From: Devosia limi DSM 17137
Lineage (GTDB): Bacteria > Pseudomonadota > Alphaproteobacteria > Rhizobiales > Devosiaceae
DNA length: 64,000 nucleotides
Direction: 5' to 3'
Assembly (NCBI RefSeq): GCF_900128975.1
Contig: NZ_FQVC01000002.1
Span: 372,001-436,000, forward strand
Part shown: one piece after another, positions 27,912 to 35,986 of the stretch
Layout: the number at the start of each line of letters is the position of its first letter
Position numbering within the stretch: the first letter of the stretch is position 1
Position numbers and translations under genes: made by a program
The notes under the pieces: model-generated
What the model was told of the DNA's origin: nothing
What the model saw: the letters and a program-made list of their open reading frames with translations, nothing else
Databases searched by the model: none

Positions 27912-27928
27912 TTTAGAACTATTCAAAA
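27912..27928. promoter_or_regulatory. Irr box-like (iron control element) palindrome upstream of the SUF operon
   Basis: Reads TTTAGAA-cta-TTCAAAA. The Irr/ICE consensus of Hyphomicrobiales is TTTAGAA-nnn-TTCTAAA, so 13 of 14 arm positions match. It lies about 155 bases before the first SUF gene. Irr is known to act on iron and haem genes in this order, and suf operons are among predicted targets. Binding here is inference. Confidence 0.6.
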
Positions 27929-28081
27929 CGCGGTTTTCGGCCGCATCGCGGCCGGTGAGAGCGCCCCTTGTAATGAAAATGGGCGTCAGATTTCAAGAAG
28001 TGTTTGGACTTGAGGGCGTTGGACCGCCTCGTTCCAGGCATGGACGGTATGACCGGCGCGCATTGCGCCATTGGAAATACG

Positions 28082-29230
28082 ATGACGAAACCGGCGATCT
28101 ACCTTGATCATAATGCCGCGTCCTTGCTTCTACCAGAAGCACGGGCGGCGCTGGTTGCTGCCCTCGATATGGTGGGCAACCCGTCATCTGTCCATGGCCA
28201 TGGCCGCGCCTTGCGCAATTTGATCGATAGCGCTCGGGGGCAGGTCGCAAGCCTTGCCGGGGCGGAGCGCAAGCAGGTTGTGTTCACCGGTTCAGCGACC
28301 GAAGCCATCACCCAGGCCATTGTCGGCGGCGCCAAGGCATTCGCCTCGTCAGCCATTCTGGTCAGCGCCGGCGAGCATGCAGCCGTCCTTAAGGCAGCAG
28401 AAGCCACCGGGCTTCCGGTTGTGACTATTGGCCTGAATGGCGATGGTTTCATTGATCTCGATCAACTGGGCGCAGAAATTGCGCGGGCCGATGCGGCGGG
28501 TGAAACGCTGCTCGTGGCGCTGCATTGGGTCAATAACGAGACCGGCGTGGTCCAGCCCATGGGACGAATCAACGCGCTGGTTGGCCCGACCCGTCACACG
28601 CTGTTCATCGATGCGGTGCAGGCCTTCGGCAAGCTGCCTCTCGATTTTGCGGGGTCGGCACCCGATATGATGGCGGTTAGCGGTCACAAGATCGGCTCGC
28701 CTGCGGGGATTGGCGCGCTGCTGGTCAAGGCTCATGCCGATGTCGTCCGGTTGATTCCGGGTGGTGGGCAGGAGCAGGGGCGGCGGGGCGGTACGGAGGC
28801 TGCAGGCCTGATCGCGGCGTTCGGCGCGGCGGCGGCGGCATACGACGAAAAGTACCAGCATGCTGGACTTCTTGCCTTGATCGACAAGCTCGAAACGGGC
28901 CTGCGCGCTATAGCGCCGGATGTCGTCATCTTCGGCGACGAGCGGATCGGCAATGTGAGCAATTTCGCCGTGCCCGGCGTCAAGAATGCAACGGCGATGA
29001 TGGGTCTGGACCTGCTGGGTCTTTCTGTCTCATCGGGTTCGGCGTGTTCGTCGGGCAAGGTGGGCGCCAGCCATGTGCTGGCAGCGATGGGCGTCGCGCC
29101 TGAATTGGCGGAGTGCGCCTTGCGCGTCAGCCTGGGGTGGAATTCCACCGCGGCCGATGTCGAGGCGTTCATCGCCGGATTTGAATCCATCCTCGGCCGG
29201 CATCGCAGCCGGCAGGGGCAGGCGGCTTAG
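28082..29230 (+). CDS. Cysteine desulfurase, NifS/IscS type, first gene of the SUF operon
   Basis: PLP enzyme that takes sulfur from cysteine for Fe-S cluster assembly. Start at the ATG 28082 (MTKPAIYLDHNAASLLLPEA) fits the family; an upstream in-frame ATG adds 26 unrelated residues. 382 residues. Visible: NPSSVHGHGRALR, TGSATEAITQAI, HWVNNETGVVQP, the PLP Lys in MAVSGHKIGSPAGIGALL near residue 203, and the catalytic Cys loop VSSGSACSSGKVGASHVL. The long mobile Cys loop makes it a group I (NifS/IscS) enzyme, distinct from the SufS further down the operon. Ends 68 bases before sufB. Confidence 0.93.
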   Translation: MTKPAIYLDHNAASLLLPEARAALVAALDMVGNPSSVHGHGRALRNLIDSARGQVASLAGAERKQVVFTGSATEAITQAIVGGAKAFASSAILVSAGEHAAVLKAAEATGLPVVTIGLNGDGFIDLDQLGAEIARADAAGETLLVALHWVNNETGVVQPMGRINALVGPTRHTLFIDAVQAFGKLPLDFAGSAPDMMAVSGHKIGSPAGIGALLVKAHADVVRLIPGGGQEQGRRGGTEAAGLIAAFGAAAAAYDEKYQHAGLLALIDKLETGLRAIAPDVVIFGDERIGNVSNFAVPGVKNATAMMGLDLLGLSVSSGSACSSGKVGASHVLAAMGVAPELAECALRVSLGWNSTAADVEAFIAGFESILGRHRSRQGQAA

Positions 29231-29298
29231 GCCGCGATAGATATTTTGACGGCTCGCGGCGACCTTGAATCGCCATCGGGCGAATAGGAGAAGCCGAA

Positions 29299-30801
29299 AT
29301 GGCGGATTACGACGATATCCCGACGCTCAAGGAAAACATTGATCGCGCGACCGTGGACTCGGTGCTGGCGCTCGATGTGGACAAGTACAAATACGGTTTC
29401 GAGACCGACATCGAATCCGACATGGCCCCGATGGGGCTGAGCGAAGATACCGTTCGGTTCATCTCGGCCAAGAAGAACGAGCCGCAATGGATGCTCGACT
29501 GGCGCCTTGAAGCCTATAGGCGCTGGCTGACGATGACGGAGCCGACCTGGGCCAAGGTGCATTATCCGCAGATCGACCTGCAGGACATGTATTTCTACGC
29601 CGCGCCTAAATCGACGCCGGCACCGACCAGCCTCGATGAGGTCGATCCCGAACTGCTCAAGATGTATGACAAGCTGGGCATCCCACTGCGCGAGCGCGAA
29701 ATCCTGGCAGGCGTCGAGCGCCCCAAGGTTGCCGTCGATGCGGTGATGGATTCGGTTTCGGTCGTGACCACGTTCCGCGAGGAACTGGCCAAGGTCGGCA
29801 TCATCTTCTGCTCGATCTCGGAAGCGATCCGCGAGCATTCCGAGCTGGTGCAGAAGTACCTGGCATCGGTGGTGCCGGTTTCGGACAACTACTACGCCAC
29901 GCTGAACTCGGCAGTCTTCACCGACGGCTCGTTCGTCTACATCCCCAAGGGCGTTCGCTGCCCGATGGAGCTGTCGACCTATTTCCGCATCAACGAGAAA
30001 AAGACCGGCCAGTTCGAGCGCACGCTGATCATCGCCGAGGCTGACTCATATGTGAGCTATCTCGAGGGCTGCACGGCCCCGATGCGCGACGAAAACCAAC
30101 TGCACGCTGCAGTGGTTGAGCTGGTTGCCCTGGAAAACGCCGAGATCAAGTACTCGACGGTCCAGAACTGGTATCCAGGCGACAAGGACGGCAAGGGCGG
30201 CATCTACAACTTCGTCACCAAGCGCGGCGATTGCCGTGGTGACAATTCCAAGATTTCCTGGACCCAGGTGGAAACCGGTTCGGCAATTACCTGGAAGTAC
30301 CCGAGCTGCATCCTGCGTGGCGACGGTTCGCGCGGCGAGTTCTATTCGATCGCCATTTCGAACGGCTATCAGCAGGTCGATAGCGGCACCAAGATGATCC
30401 ATCTGGGCAAGAACACGTCCAGCCGCATCATTGCCAAGGGCATTGCCGCCGGCTTCTCGGACAACACCTATCGTGGCCAGGTTTCTGCTCACGCCAAGGC
30501 CAAGAATGCTCGTAACTTTACCCAGTGCGACAGCCTGCTGATCGGCGACAAGTGCGGCGCCCACACGGTTCCCTATATCGAGAGCCGCAATGGCACGGCA
30601 GTGTTCGAGCACGAAGCCACGACGTCCAAGATCTCGGACGACCAGATGTTCTACTGCGCCCAGCGTGGCCTCAATGAGGAAGAAGCTGTGGCGCTGATCG
30701 TCAACGGGTTCGTCCGCGACGTGCTGCAGCATCTGCCGATGGAATTCATGGTCGAGACACAGAAGCTGATCTCGATCTCGCTTGAAGGTAGCGTGGGCTG
30801 A
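29299..30801 (+). CDS. sufB: Fe-S cluster assembly scaffold protein SufB
   Basis: Scaffold subunit of the SufBC2D complex, where clusters are built in the cytoplasm. 500 residues, preceded by the ribosome binding site taggaga. Motifs: [60 protein letters not shown] (with conserved Cys), [40 protein letters not shown], and the C-terminal catalytic region [20 protein letters not shown] with a conserved Cys. Its stop codon overlaps the start of the cupin gene (TGATG), so the two are translationally coupled. Confidence 0.98.
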   Translation: MADYDDIPTLKENIDRATVDSVLALDVDKYKYGFETDIESDMAPMGLSEDTVRFISAKKNEPQWMLDWRLEAYRRWLTMTEPTWAKVHYPQIDLQDMYFYAAPKSTPAPTSLDEVDPELLKMYDKLGIPLREREILAGVERPKVAVDAVMDSVSVVTTFREELAKVGIIFCSISEAIREHSELVQKYLASVVPVSDNYYATLNSAVFTDGSFVYIPKGVRCPMELSTYFRINEKKTGQFERTLIIAEADSYVSYLEGCTAPMRDENQLHAAVVELVALENAEIKYSTVQNWYPGDKDGKGGIYNFVTKRGDCRGDNSKISWTQVETGSAITWKYPSCILRGDGSRGEFYSIAISNGYQQVDSGTKMIHLGKNTSSRIIAKGIAAGFSDNTYRGQVSAHAKAKNARNFTQCDSLLIGDKCGAHTVPYIESRNGTAVFEHEATTSKISDDQMFYCAQRGLNEEEAVALIVNGFVRDVLQHLPMEFMVETQKLISISLEGSVG

Positions 30802-31301
30802 TGGATCCGAGGACGAACCCCGTTGTCACGCTGGCGGCGCTTGCGCTCGACCAGATGGAGCAGGGGACGCTCTACAAGGCCGCGGACGTTTCGTTCGGCA
30901 AGTTGCTGGGCCTGAAAGGGCTTGGCATCAGCTATAACGAAGTGCCTGCCGGCAAGTCCAGCTGCCCCTTCCATAGCCATCATGTGGAAGATGAGCTGTT
31001 CGTCATTCTCGAAGGCGAAGGCACCTATCGTTTCGGGGACCAGCGCCTGCCGTTCAAGGCCGGCGACGTGCTCGGCGCGCCGGCCGGAGGGCGAGATACA
31101 GCCCACCAGATCATCAACACGGGCAGTGTCCCGCTGAAGTATCTGGCTGTCGCCAACAATTCCGATATCGAGGTCTGCGAATACCCCGATTCCGGCAAGT
31201 TCCAGGTTACCAGCCGCCTCCCGGACGGTAGCCGCATCCGCCACTGTGGCCGGGAAGGCCAGAACCACCTCGATTACTGGGACGGCGAGCCGGGCGCTTG
31301 A
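30801..31301 (+). CDS. Cupin domain protein translationally coupled to sufB
   Basis: 166 residues, not a standard SUF component. Single cupin barrel: motif 1 reads CPFHSHHVEDELFVILEGEG, with the HxH...E metal-ligand pattern near residues 55-65. Motif 2 follows around PFKAGDVLGAPAGGRDTAHQ, with a His closing the site. The C terminus holds IEVCEYPDSGKFQVTSR and an HCGREGQNHLDYWDGE tail. A bound metal, perhaps Fe or Mn, is likely. The ATG shares a base with the sufB stop (TGATG) and sufC begins 42 bases later, so it is firmly within the operon. The role is unknown; iron delivery, or handling of a sulfur or thiol metabolite, are guesses. Confidence 0.88.
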   Translation: MDPRTNPVVTLAALALDQMEQGTLYKAADVSFGKLLGLKGLGISYNEVPAGKSSCPFHSHHVEDELFVILEGEGTYRFGDQRLPFKAGDVLGAPAGGRDTAHQIINTGSVPLKYLAVANNSDIEVCEYPDSGKFQVTSRLPDGSRIRHCGREGQNHLDYWDGEPGA

Positions 31302-31343
31302 GAGCGCCGCAAGCCCGTTCCCCCTCTTATTGGAGACCAAGCT

Positions 31344-32105
31344 ATGACCACCCCAATCCTGGAAATCCGCAACCTGCATGCGCGCATCGAAGACCGTGAG
31401 ATCCTCAAGGGCGTCAACCTGACGATCCCGGCCGGTGAAGTGCATGCCGTGATGGGCCGCAACGGCTCGGGCAAGTCGACGCTGAGCTATGTGCTGGCCG
31501 GCAAGGAAGACTACGAGATCACCGAGGGCGAAGTGCTGCTCGACGGTCAGGACCTGCTGGCAATGGAGCCTTTTGAACGCGCTTCGGCCGGTCTGTTCCT
31601 GGCGTTCCAGTACCCGATCGAAATCCCGGGTGTGGCCACCATGACCTTCCTCAAGGCGGCGATGAACGCCCAGCGCAAGGCGCGTGGCGAGGGTGAAATG
31701 ACCACGCCTGACTTCATGCGTGCGGTCAAGCAGGCCGGCACCGAGCTCAACATCGACACCGAGATGCTGAAGCGCCCCCTCAATGTGGGCTTCTCGGGTG
31801 GCGAGAAGAAGCGCGCCGAAGTGCTGCAGATGGCGCTGCTCCAGCCCAAGATGTGCATCCTTGATGAAACCGACTCGGGCCTCGATATCGATGCGCTGCA
31901 GGTGGTGTCGAAGGGCGTGAACGCGCTGCGTTCGGCTGGCCGCTCGATGTTGGTCATCACCCACTATCAGCGCCTGTTGAACCACATTGTTCCTGACGTG
32001 GTGCATGTGTTCTCCGACGGCAAGATTGTCGAGAGCGGCGACAAGGATCTGGCATTGCAGCTGGAAGCCAAGGGCTATGCCGACTTCGACGGCGCGGCAG
32101 CCTAA
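31344..32105 (+). CDS. sufC: Fe-S cluster assembly ATPase SufC
   Basis: ABC-type ATPase of the SufBCD scaffold complex, driving conformational change for cluster assembly. 253 residues: ILEIRNLHARIEDREILKGV, Walker A GRNGSGKSTLSYVLAG, the Q-loop in LAFQYPIEIPGVATMTFLKA, the signature NVGFSGGEKKRAEVLQMALL, Walker B MCILDETDSGLDIDALQVVS and the H-loop VITHYQRLL. The Walker B Glu is followed by TDSGLD as in SufC rather than EPT as in transporters. Ribosome binding site ggaga lies upstream; sufD starts one base after its stop. Confidence 0.98.
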   Translation: MTTPILEIRNLHARIEDREILKGVNLTIPAGEVHAVMGRNGSGKSTLSYVLAGKEDYEITEGEVLLDGQDLLAMEPFERASAGLFLAFQYPIEIPGVATMTFLKAAMNAQRKARGEGEMTTPDFMRAVKQAGTELNIDTEMLKRPLNVGFSGGEKKRAEVLQMALLQPKMCILDETDSGLDIDALQVVSKGVNALRSAGRSMLVITHYQRLLNHIVPDVVHVFSDGKIVESGDKDLALQLEAKGYADFDGAAA

Positions 32106-32106
32106 G

Positions 32107-33318
32107 ATGCGACAGACCATGCCAGTCCGGCTCAACGCAGCCGAAGAAACCCTGATCGCCCAGCTCAAGGCCATTGGCGCCAATGCCGAGGCCGAACGCA
32201 TCACCGTGGCCGGCCTGCCGACCCGGCGCGTCGAGAGCTATCACTATACCGACCTCAAGATGCTGCTGAAGGCGATCCCGCCCCAGGCTGCAGCCGCCAA
32301 CGAAGCCAGTGCCCCGGCGTTGCGCGTCGCTGGTGCCTATCAGCTGATGATCGCCAATGGCGTCATCCAGTCGGCTTCGACTGCGCCTGCCGGCGTGATC
32401 GTCGGCAAGGCTGAGGGTGGCGTGTTGTCCACGCGCGATGACGTGCTGGTGCATCTCAATGGCGCCTTCGCCAAGGAAAGTCTGACCCTGACGCTGGAAA
32501 GCAGCGTCGATCCGGTTATCCAGATCGACCGCCGCGCCGAAGGCGCCGCCGCACATGTGACGGACTCGGTCAAGGTTTTCGTGGCGGACAATGCCTCGGC
32601 CGTGATCATCGAGACCTTTTCGGGCTCGGACGCCGCCCATGTCGGCAATCACGGCACCTACATGGCGCTCGGCAAGAACGCCGTGGTGACCCATATCACC
32701 GTGGACCTGTCGGCTCGTGCGGCCACTCATTTCGCCAGCAATGAATACCATCTGGCCGATGGCGCAAAGCTGCGGACGCTGGTGATCAATGCCGGTGCAG
32801 GCCTCAGCCGCACGCAGCTGTTCCCGCGCTATGAAGGCGCGGGTGCGCATGGTGACATTACTGGGCTCAACCTGGTGTCCGATGGCCAGCACGCCGACAT
32901 CACTATGGATGCGCTGCATGCGGTGCCCGGCACGACTTCCCAGCCGTTGTTCAAGTCGATCGCGCGTGGTCACGGCAAGGCAGTGGTACAGGGCAAGCTT
33001 GTCGTCGCCCGCGATGCGCAGAAGACCGATGCCAAGTTCATGCATCAGGGCCTGATGCTGTCGGACGAAGCTGAAATCCTCAGCAAGCCCGAGCTTGAGA
33101 TCTATGCCGACGACGTCGTCTGCGGCCATGGCTCGACCTGCGGCAAGCTGGACGAAGACAGCATGTTCTATCTGATGAGCCGCGGCATTCCCAAGGAAGA
33201 GGCCGAGACCATGCTGGTCCGTGGCTTCCTGGAAGAGCTCGTGGACCCCATCGAAGACGAGGCACTGGCCGAAGCGCTGCATGGGATCATCGACGGCTGG
33301 CTGCTGGGCGGCAAGTAA
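32107..33318 (+). CDS. sufD: Fe-S cluster assembly protein SufD
   Basis: Partner of SufB in the SufBC2D scaffold; needed for iron acquisition. 403 residues from the ATG at 32107 (MRQTMPVRLNAAEETLIAQL); MPVRLN at 32119 is also possible. N-terminal helical part with PTRRVESYHYTDLKMLLKAI, a beta-helix core (VSDGQHADITMDALHAVPGT, FKSIARGHGKAVVQGKLVVA), and the conserved C-terminal LEIYADDVVCGHGSTCGKLD with the key His, then DSMFYLMSRGIPKEEAETML. A palindromic repeat follows before sufS. Confidence 0.96.
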   Translation: MRQTMPVRLNAAEETLIAQLKAIGANAEAERITVAGLPTRRVESYHYTDLKMLLKAIPPQAAAANEASAPALRVAGAYQLMIANGVIQSASTAPAGVIVGKAEGGVLSTRDDVLVHLNGAFAKESLTLTLESSVDPVIQIDRRAEGAAAHVTDSVKVFVADNASAVIIETFSGSDAAHVGNHGTYMALGKNAVVTHITVDLSARAATHFASNEYHLADGAKLRTLVINAGAGLSRTQLFPRYEGAGAHGDITGLNLVSDGQHADITMDALHAVPGTTSQPLFKSIARGHGKAVVQGKLVVARDAQKTDAKFMHQGLMLSDEAEILSKPELEIYADDVVCGHGSTCGKLDEDSMFYLMSRGIPKEEAETMLVRGFLEELVDPIEDEALAEALHGIIDGWLLGGK

Positions 33319-33368
33319 GCCAAGAGGGTTGGCTCTGCCAGGAGCTGACCCGCAGCAGCAATCCCGGA

Positions 33369-33449
33369 GTCATTCCCGCGCTGCCGGGTTTCCACTCCGG
33401 GGGGCTGCACGAAGAATGGATTCCCGCCTGCGCGGGAATGACTCCGTGG
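33369..33449. repeat. Interspersed palindromic repeat inside the SUF operon
   Basis: Begins gtcattcccgcgctgccggg and ends atggattcccgcctgcgcgg followed by gaatgactccgtgg. The right half is nearly identical to the copies ending at 27101 and 37379. It lies in the 164-base gap between sufD and sufS, so it is transcribed as part of the operon mRNA and would form a strong hairpin there. Confidence 0.8.
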
Positions 33450-33482
33450 TTTGAAAGGGCGTTCGCGTCCGGGAACTCACCT

Positions 33483-34703
33483 ATGACCTTCGATCTCGAA
33501 AAAGTCCGCGCCGATTTCCCAATCCTGTCCGAGGTCATTCACGGCAATCGGCTGGTCTATCTGGATAGCGGTGCCTCGGCCCAGAAGCCGGTGCAGGTGC
33601 TGGATCGGATGGATTATGCCTTCCGGCATGAATATGCTAATGTTCACCGTGGGTTGCACACTTTAGCTAACCGGGCGACTGAAGCTTATGAGGGCGGCCG
33701 TGAGGCGGTGCGCAAATTTCTCAATGCCGGCCGCACTGAGGAAATCATCTTTACCCGATCGGCGACCGAGGCCATCAATCTGGTGGCATCGTCCTTTGCA
33801 GGGCCGCGCATCAGCGAGGGCGACGAGATCGTTACGACGATCATGGAGCATCACTCCAACATCGTGCCGTGGCATTTCCATCGCGAGCGCAAGGGCGCGG
33901 TGATCCGGTGGGTCGACGTGCGCGACGATGGCAGCTTTGACCTCGACGCCTTCGAAGCAGCGCTGACCGACAGGACGCGTATCGTCGCCGTTACGCATAT
34001 GTCGAACGTGCTGGGCACCGTGGCGCCCATCAAGGACATCATTGCCATAGCCCATGCGCGGGGTATTCCCGTGCTCGTGGATGGCAGTCAGGGCGCGGTT
34101 CACACGCCGGTGGACGTGCGCGATCTCGACGCCGATTTCTACGTGATGACCGGCCACAAGCTGTACGGGCCGACCGGTATCGGCGTGCTCTATGGCAAAT
34201 ACGATCTGCTGGCCGAAATGCAGCCCTATCAGGGTGGCGGCGAAATGATCGATACGGTGACGCTGGATGGCGTGACCTATAACCAGCCGCCGCATCGCTT
34301 TGAGGCTGGTACGCCCCCCATCGTGCAGGCCATCGGGCTGGGCGCGGCGCTGACCTATATGGAAACGCTTGGCCGTGACGCCATTGCCGCCCATGAGGCG
34401 GAGGTCTCTGACTACGCCCAGGAACGGCTGAGCCGGATCAATTCATTGCGCTTGATCGGAACGGCGCCGGGGAAGGGCGGGATCTTCTCGTTCGAGATCG
34501 CCGGCGCCCATGCCCATGATATCTCGACTATTCTCGATCGCTACGGCATTGCCGTGCGGGCCGGGACGCATTGCGCCCAGCCCTTGCTCAAACGTTTCGG
34601 TGTCACCTCTACCTGCCGCGCCTCCTTCGCCCTATATAACGGCAAGGACGACGTCGACGCGCTGGTGGATGGCATTGAACGCGCCCAGAAATTTTTCGCG
34701 TAA
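33483..34703 (+). CDS. sufS: Cysteine desulfurase SufS (group II)
   Basis: PLP-dependent cysteine desulfurase supplying sulfur to the SUF scaffold. Start at ATG 33483 (MTFDLEKVRADFPILSEVIH), after the repeat; an upstream in-frame ATG at 33438 falls inside the repeat and is rejected. 406 residues: YLDSGASAQKPVQVLDRMDY, HRGLHTLANRATEAYEGGRE, FTRSATEAINLVASSF, HHSNIVPW, the PLP Lys in YVMTGHKLYGPTGIGVLYGK, and the catalytic Cys in AVRAGTHCAQPLLKRFGV. No sufE is nearby, as is usual in this order. Twelve bases separate it from sufT. Confidence 0.97.
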   Translation: MTFDLEKVRADFPILSEVIHGNRLVYLDSGASAQKPVQVLDRMDYAFRHEYANVHRGLHTLANRATEAYEGGREAVRKFLNAGRTEEIIFTRSATEAINLVASSFAGPRISEGDEIVTTIMEHHSNIVPWHFHRERKGAVIRWVDVRDDGSFDLDAFEAALTDRTRIVAVTHMSNVLGTVAPIKDIIAIAHARGIPVLVDGSQGAVHTPVDVRDLDADFYVMTGHKLYGPTGIGVLYGKYDLLAEMQPYQGGGEMIDTVTLDGVTYNQPPHRFEAGTPPIVQAIGLGAALTYMETLGRDAIAAHEAEVSDYAQERLSRINSLRLIGTAPGKGGIFSFEIAGAHAHDISTILDRYGIAVRAGTHCAQPLLKRFGVTSTCRASFALYNGKDDVDALVDGIERAQKFFA

Positions 34704-34715
34704 GCGAGGACCACA

Positions 34716-35114
34716 ATGACCGACGAAGCTGAAATCGCCGCCGCACCGGCCCTGCCGGAAGCCAGCCGCATCGAGCCGACCCATTCCGGCAGCCTGCCGG
34801 AGGCCGAGGTCGAGCGCATCACCAGCGAGCTGATCGGTGCGCTAAAAACAGTCTATGATCCCGAGATTCCGGTCGATATCTATGAGCTCGGCCTGATCTA
34901 TCGTGTCGATCTCGATGATGACCGCAAGCTGACCATCGACATGACGCTGACCGCGCCGGGTTGTCCGGTGGCCGGCGAGATGCCGGGCTGGGTCGAAAAT
35001 GCGGCGCGCGGCGTCGAGGGTATCCAGGACGTCACCGTCAACATGGTGTTCGATCCCCCGTGGGACGCGACGCGCATGAGCGAAGAAGCTCAGGTCGCGC
35101 TGAACTGGTGGTAA
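34716..35114 (+). CDS. sufT: SUF system maturation factor SufT (DUF59/MIP18 family)
   Basis: 132 residues. The N-terminal 30 are acidic and Ala/Pro-rich; the DUF59 domain follows: ITSELIGALKTVYDPEIPVD, then IYELGLIYRVDLDDDRKLTI. TLTAPGCPVAGEMPGWVENA contains the conserved Cys, and VNMVFDPPWDATRMSEEAQV the FDPPW motif. Members aid Fe-S protein maturation or cluster transfer and are common in suf operons of bacteria lacking SufE. Ribosome binding site agcgagga precedes it; the VOC gene starts one base after its stop. Confidence 0.93.
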   Translation: MTDEAEIAAAPALPEASRIEPTHSGSLPEAEVERITSELIGALKTVYDPEIPVDIYELGLIYRVDLDDDRKLTIDMTLTAPGCPVAGEMPGWVENAARGVEGIQDVTVNMVFDPPWDATRMSEEAQVALNWW

Positions 35115-35115
35115 G

Positions 35116-35535
35116 ATGAACCGGCCAGCGATTGAGGGCGTGGTTGAGACCTGCCTCTACGTCACGGATGTGGCGCGGAGCCGGGCGTTTTATGCCGATG
35201 TCTTCGGGTTCGAGGCAATGGGGGGCGACGATCGGATCGCGCCGCTCAACGTCAGTCAGGGGCAGGTACTGATTCTGTTCCGCCGCGAGGGCACGCTGAA
35301 GCCGGTGCCGCTGGCGGGAAGCTTCATTCCGCCCCATGATGGGGACGGAGAACAGCATTTCGCCTTTGGCATTGCAGCCGACAGCTTCGAGGATTGGAAA
35401 TCCTACCTCGAAGGCCTACATATAGTGATCGAAAGCGTGATTGATTGGCCGCAGGGCGGTCGCAGTCTCTATTTTCGTGATCCGGACCGTTTGCTGGTTG
35501 AACTGATCACTCCCGGTGTCTGGAAGAACTACTAG
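35116..35535 (+). CDS. VOC (glyoxalase/bleomycin resistance) family protein within the SUF operon
   Basis: 139 residues, one base after the sufT stop, so co-translated with it. Two beta-alpha-beta-beta-beta repeats of the vicinal oxygen chelate fold: VVETCLYVTDVARSRAFYAD with FGFEAM, and a second half with HFAFGIAADSFEDWKSYL, then GRSLYFRDPDRLLVELITPG. Metal-ligand candidates are Glu in VVETCLYV, His in QHFAFG and Glu in LLVELITPG. The substrate is unknown. Its place between sufT and sufA is not part of the textbook SUF set; a role in thiol detoxification or antibiotic binding cannot be excluded. Confidence 0.88.
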   Translation: MNRPAIEGVVETCLYVTDVARSRAFYADVFGFEAMGGDDRIAPLNVSQGQVLILFRREGTLKPVPLAGSFIPPHDGDGEQHFAFGIAADSFEDWKSYLEGLHIVIESVIDWPQGGRSLYFRDPDRLLVELITPGVWKNY

Positions 35536-35550
35536 AAGGATATCGACGTC

Positions 35551-35931
35551 ATGGCCTTCAAAATCATGTCCCTGTCCGATGCAGCCGCCGAGCGGATCAA
35601 CGAGATCATCGAGGATTCCGACAAGCCGGTGATCGGGCTGCGCGTCGGCATCCGTAATGCCGGCTGCGCGGGCGTGGCCTACACGATGGACTATGTCAGC
35701 GAAGCACCGGCCGGCGACGACCACGTGACGGACAAGGGCGTTCATGTCTGGGTCGATCCCAAGGCGACCATGTACCTGCTGGGCACGGTCATGGATTTCG
35801 AGCAGTCCAAGATGAGCTCGGGTTTCACCTTCAAGAACCCGAACCAGACCGGCGAATGCGGCTGCGGTGAAAGCGTGCAGCTCAAGGCAGCCGACCTCAA
35901 GGCAATTGCCGAGGCCCGGGCCAGCGCCTGA
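35551..35931 (+). CDS. sufA: A-type Fe-S cluster carrier SufA (HesB/IscA family)
   Basis: 126 residues. Transfers clusters from the SUF scaffold to apoproteins. The three conserved Cys of A-type carriers are visible: GIRNAGCAGVAYTMDYV near residue 46, and the C-terminal pair in NQTGECGCGESVQL. SEAPAGDDHVTDKGVHVWVD and MSSGFTFKNPN complete the family pattern. Ribosome binding site agaagga lies upstream. It is the last SUF gene; aroA begins 55 bases later on the same strand and may be read from the same transcript. Confidence 0.95.
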   Translation: MAFKIMSLSDAAAERINEIIEDSDKPVIGLRVGIRNAGCAGVAYTMDYVSEAPAGDDHVTDKGVHVWVDPKATMYLLGTVMDFEQSKMSSGFTFKNPNQTGECGCGESVQLKAADLKAIAEARASA

Positions 35932-35986
35932 CATTGCGCTGACGACGCATTTGGCCTAACAGGCAGGGGCATTTTGGCTCCTTCCC

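Noticed and set aside
31957..33282. Long minus-strand frame opposite sufD
   Set aside because: Codon-bias shadow; the plus strand encodes an intact SufD.
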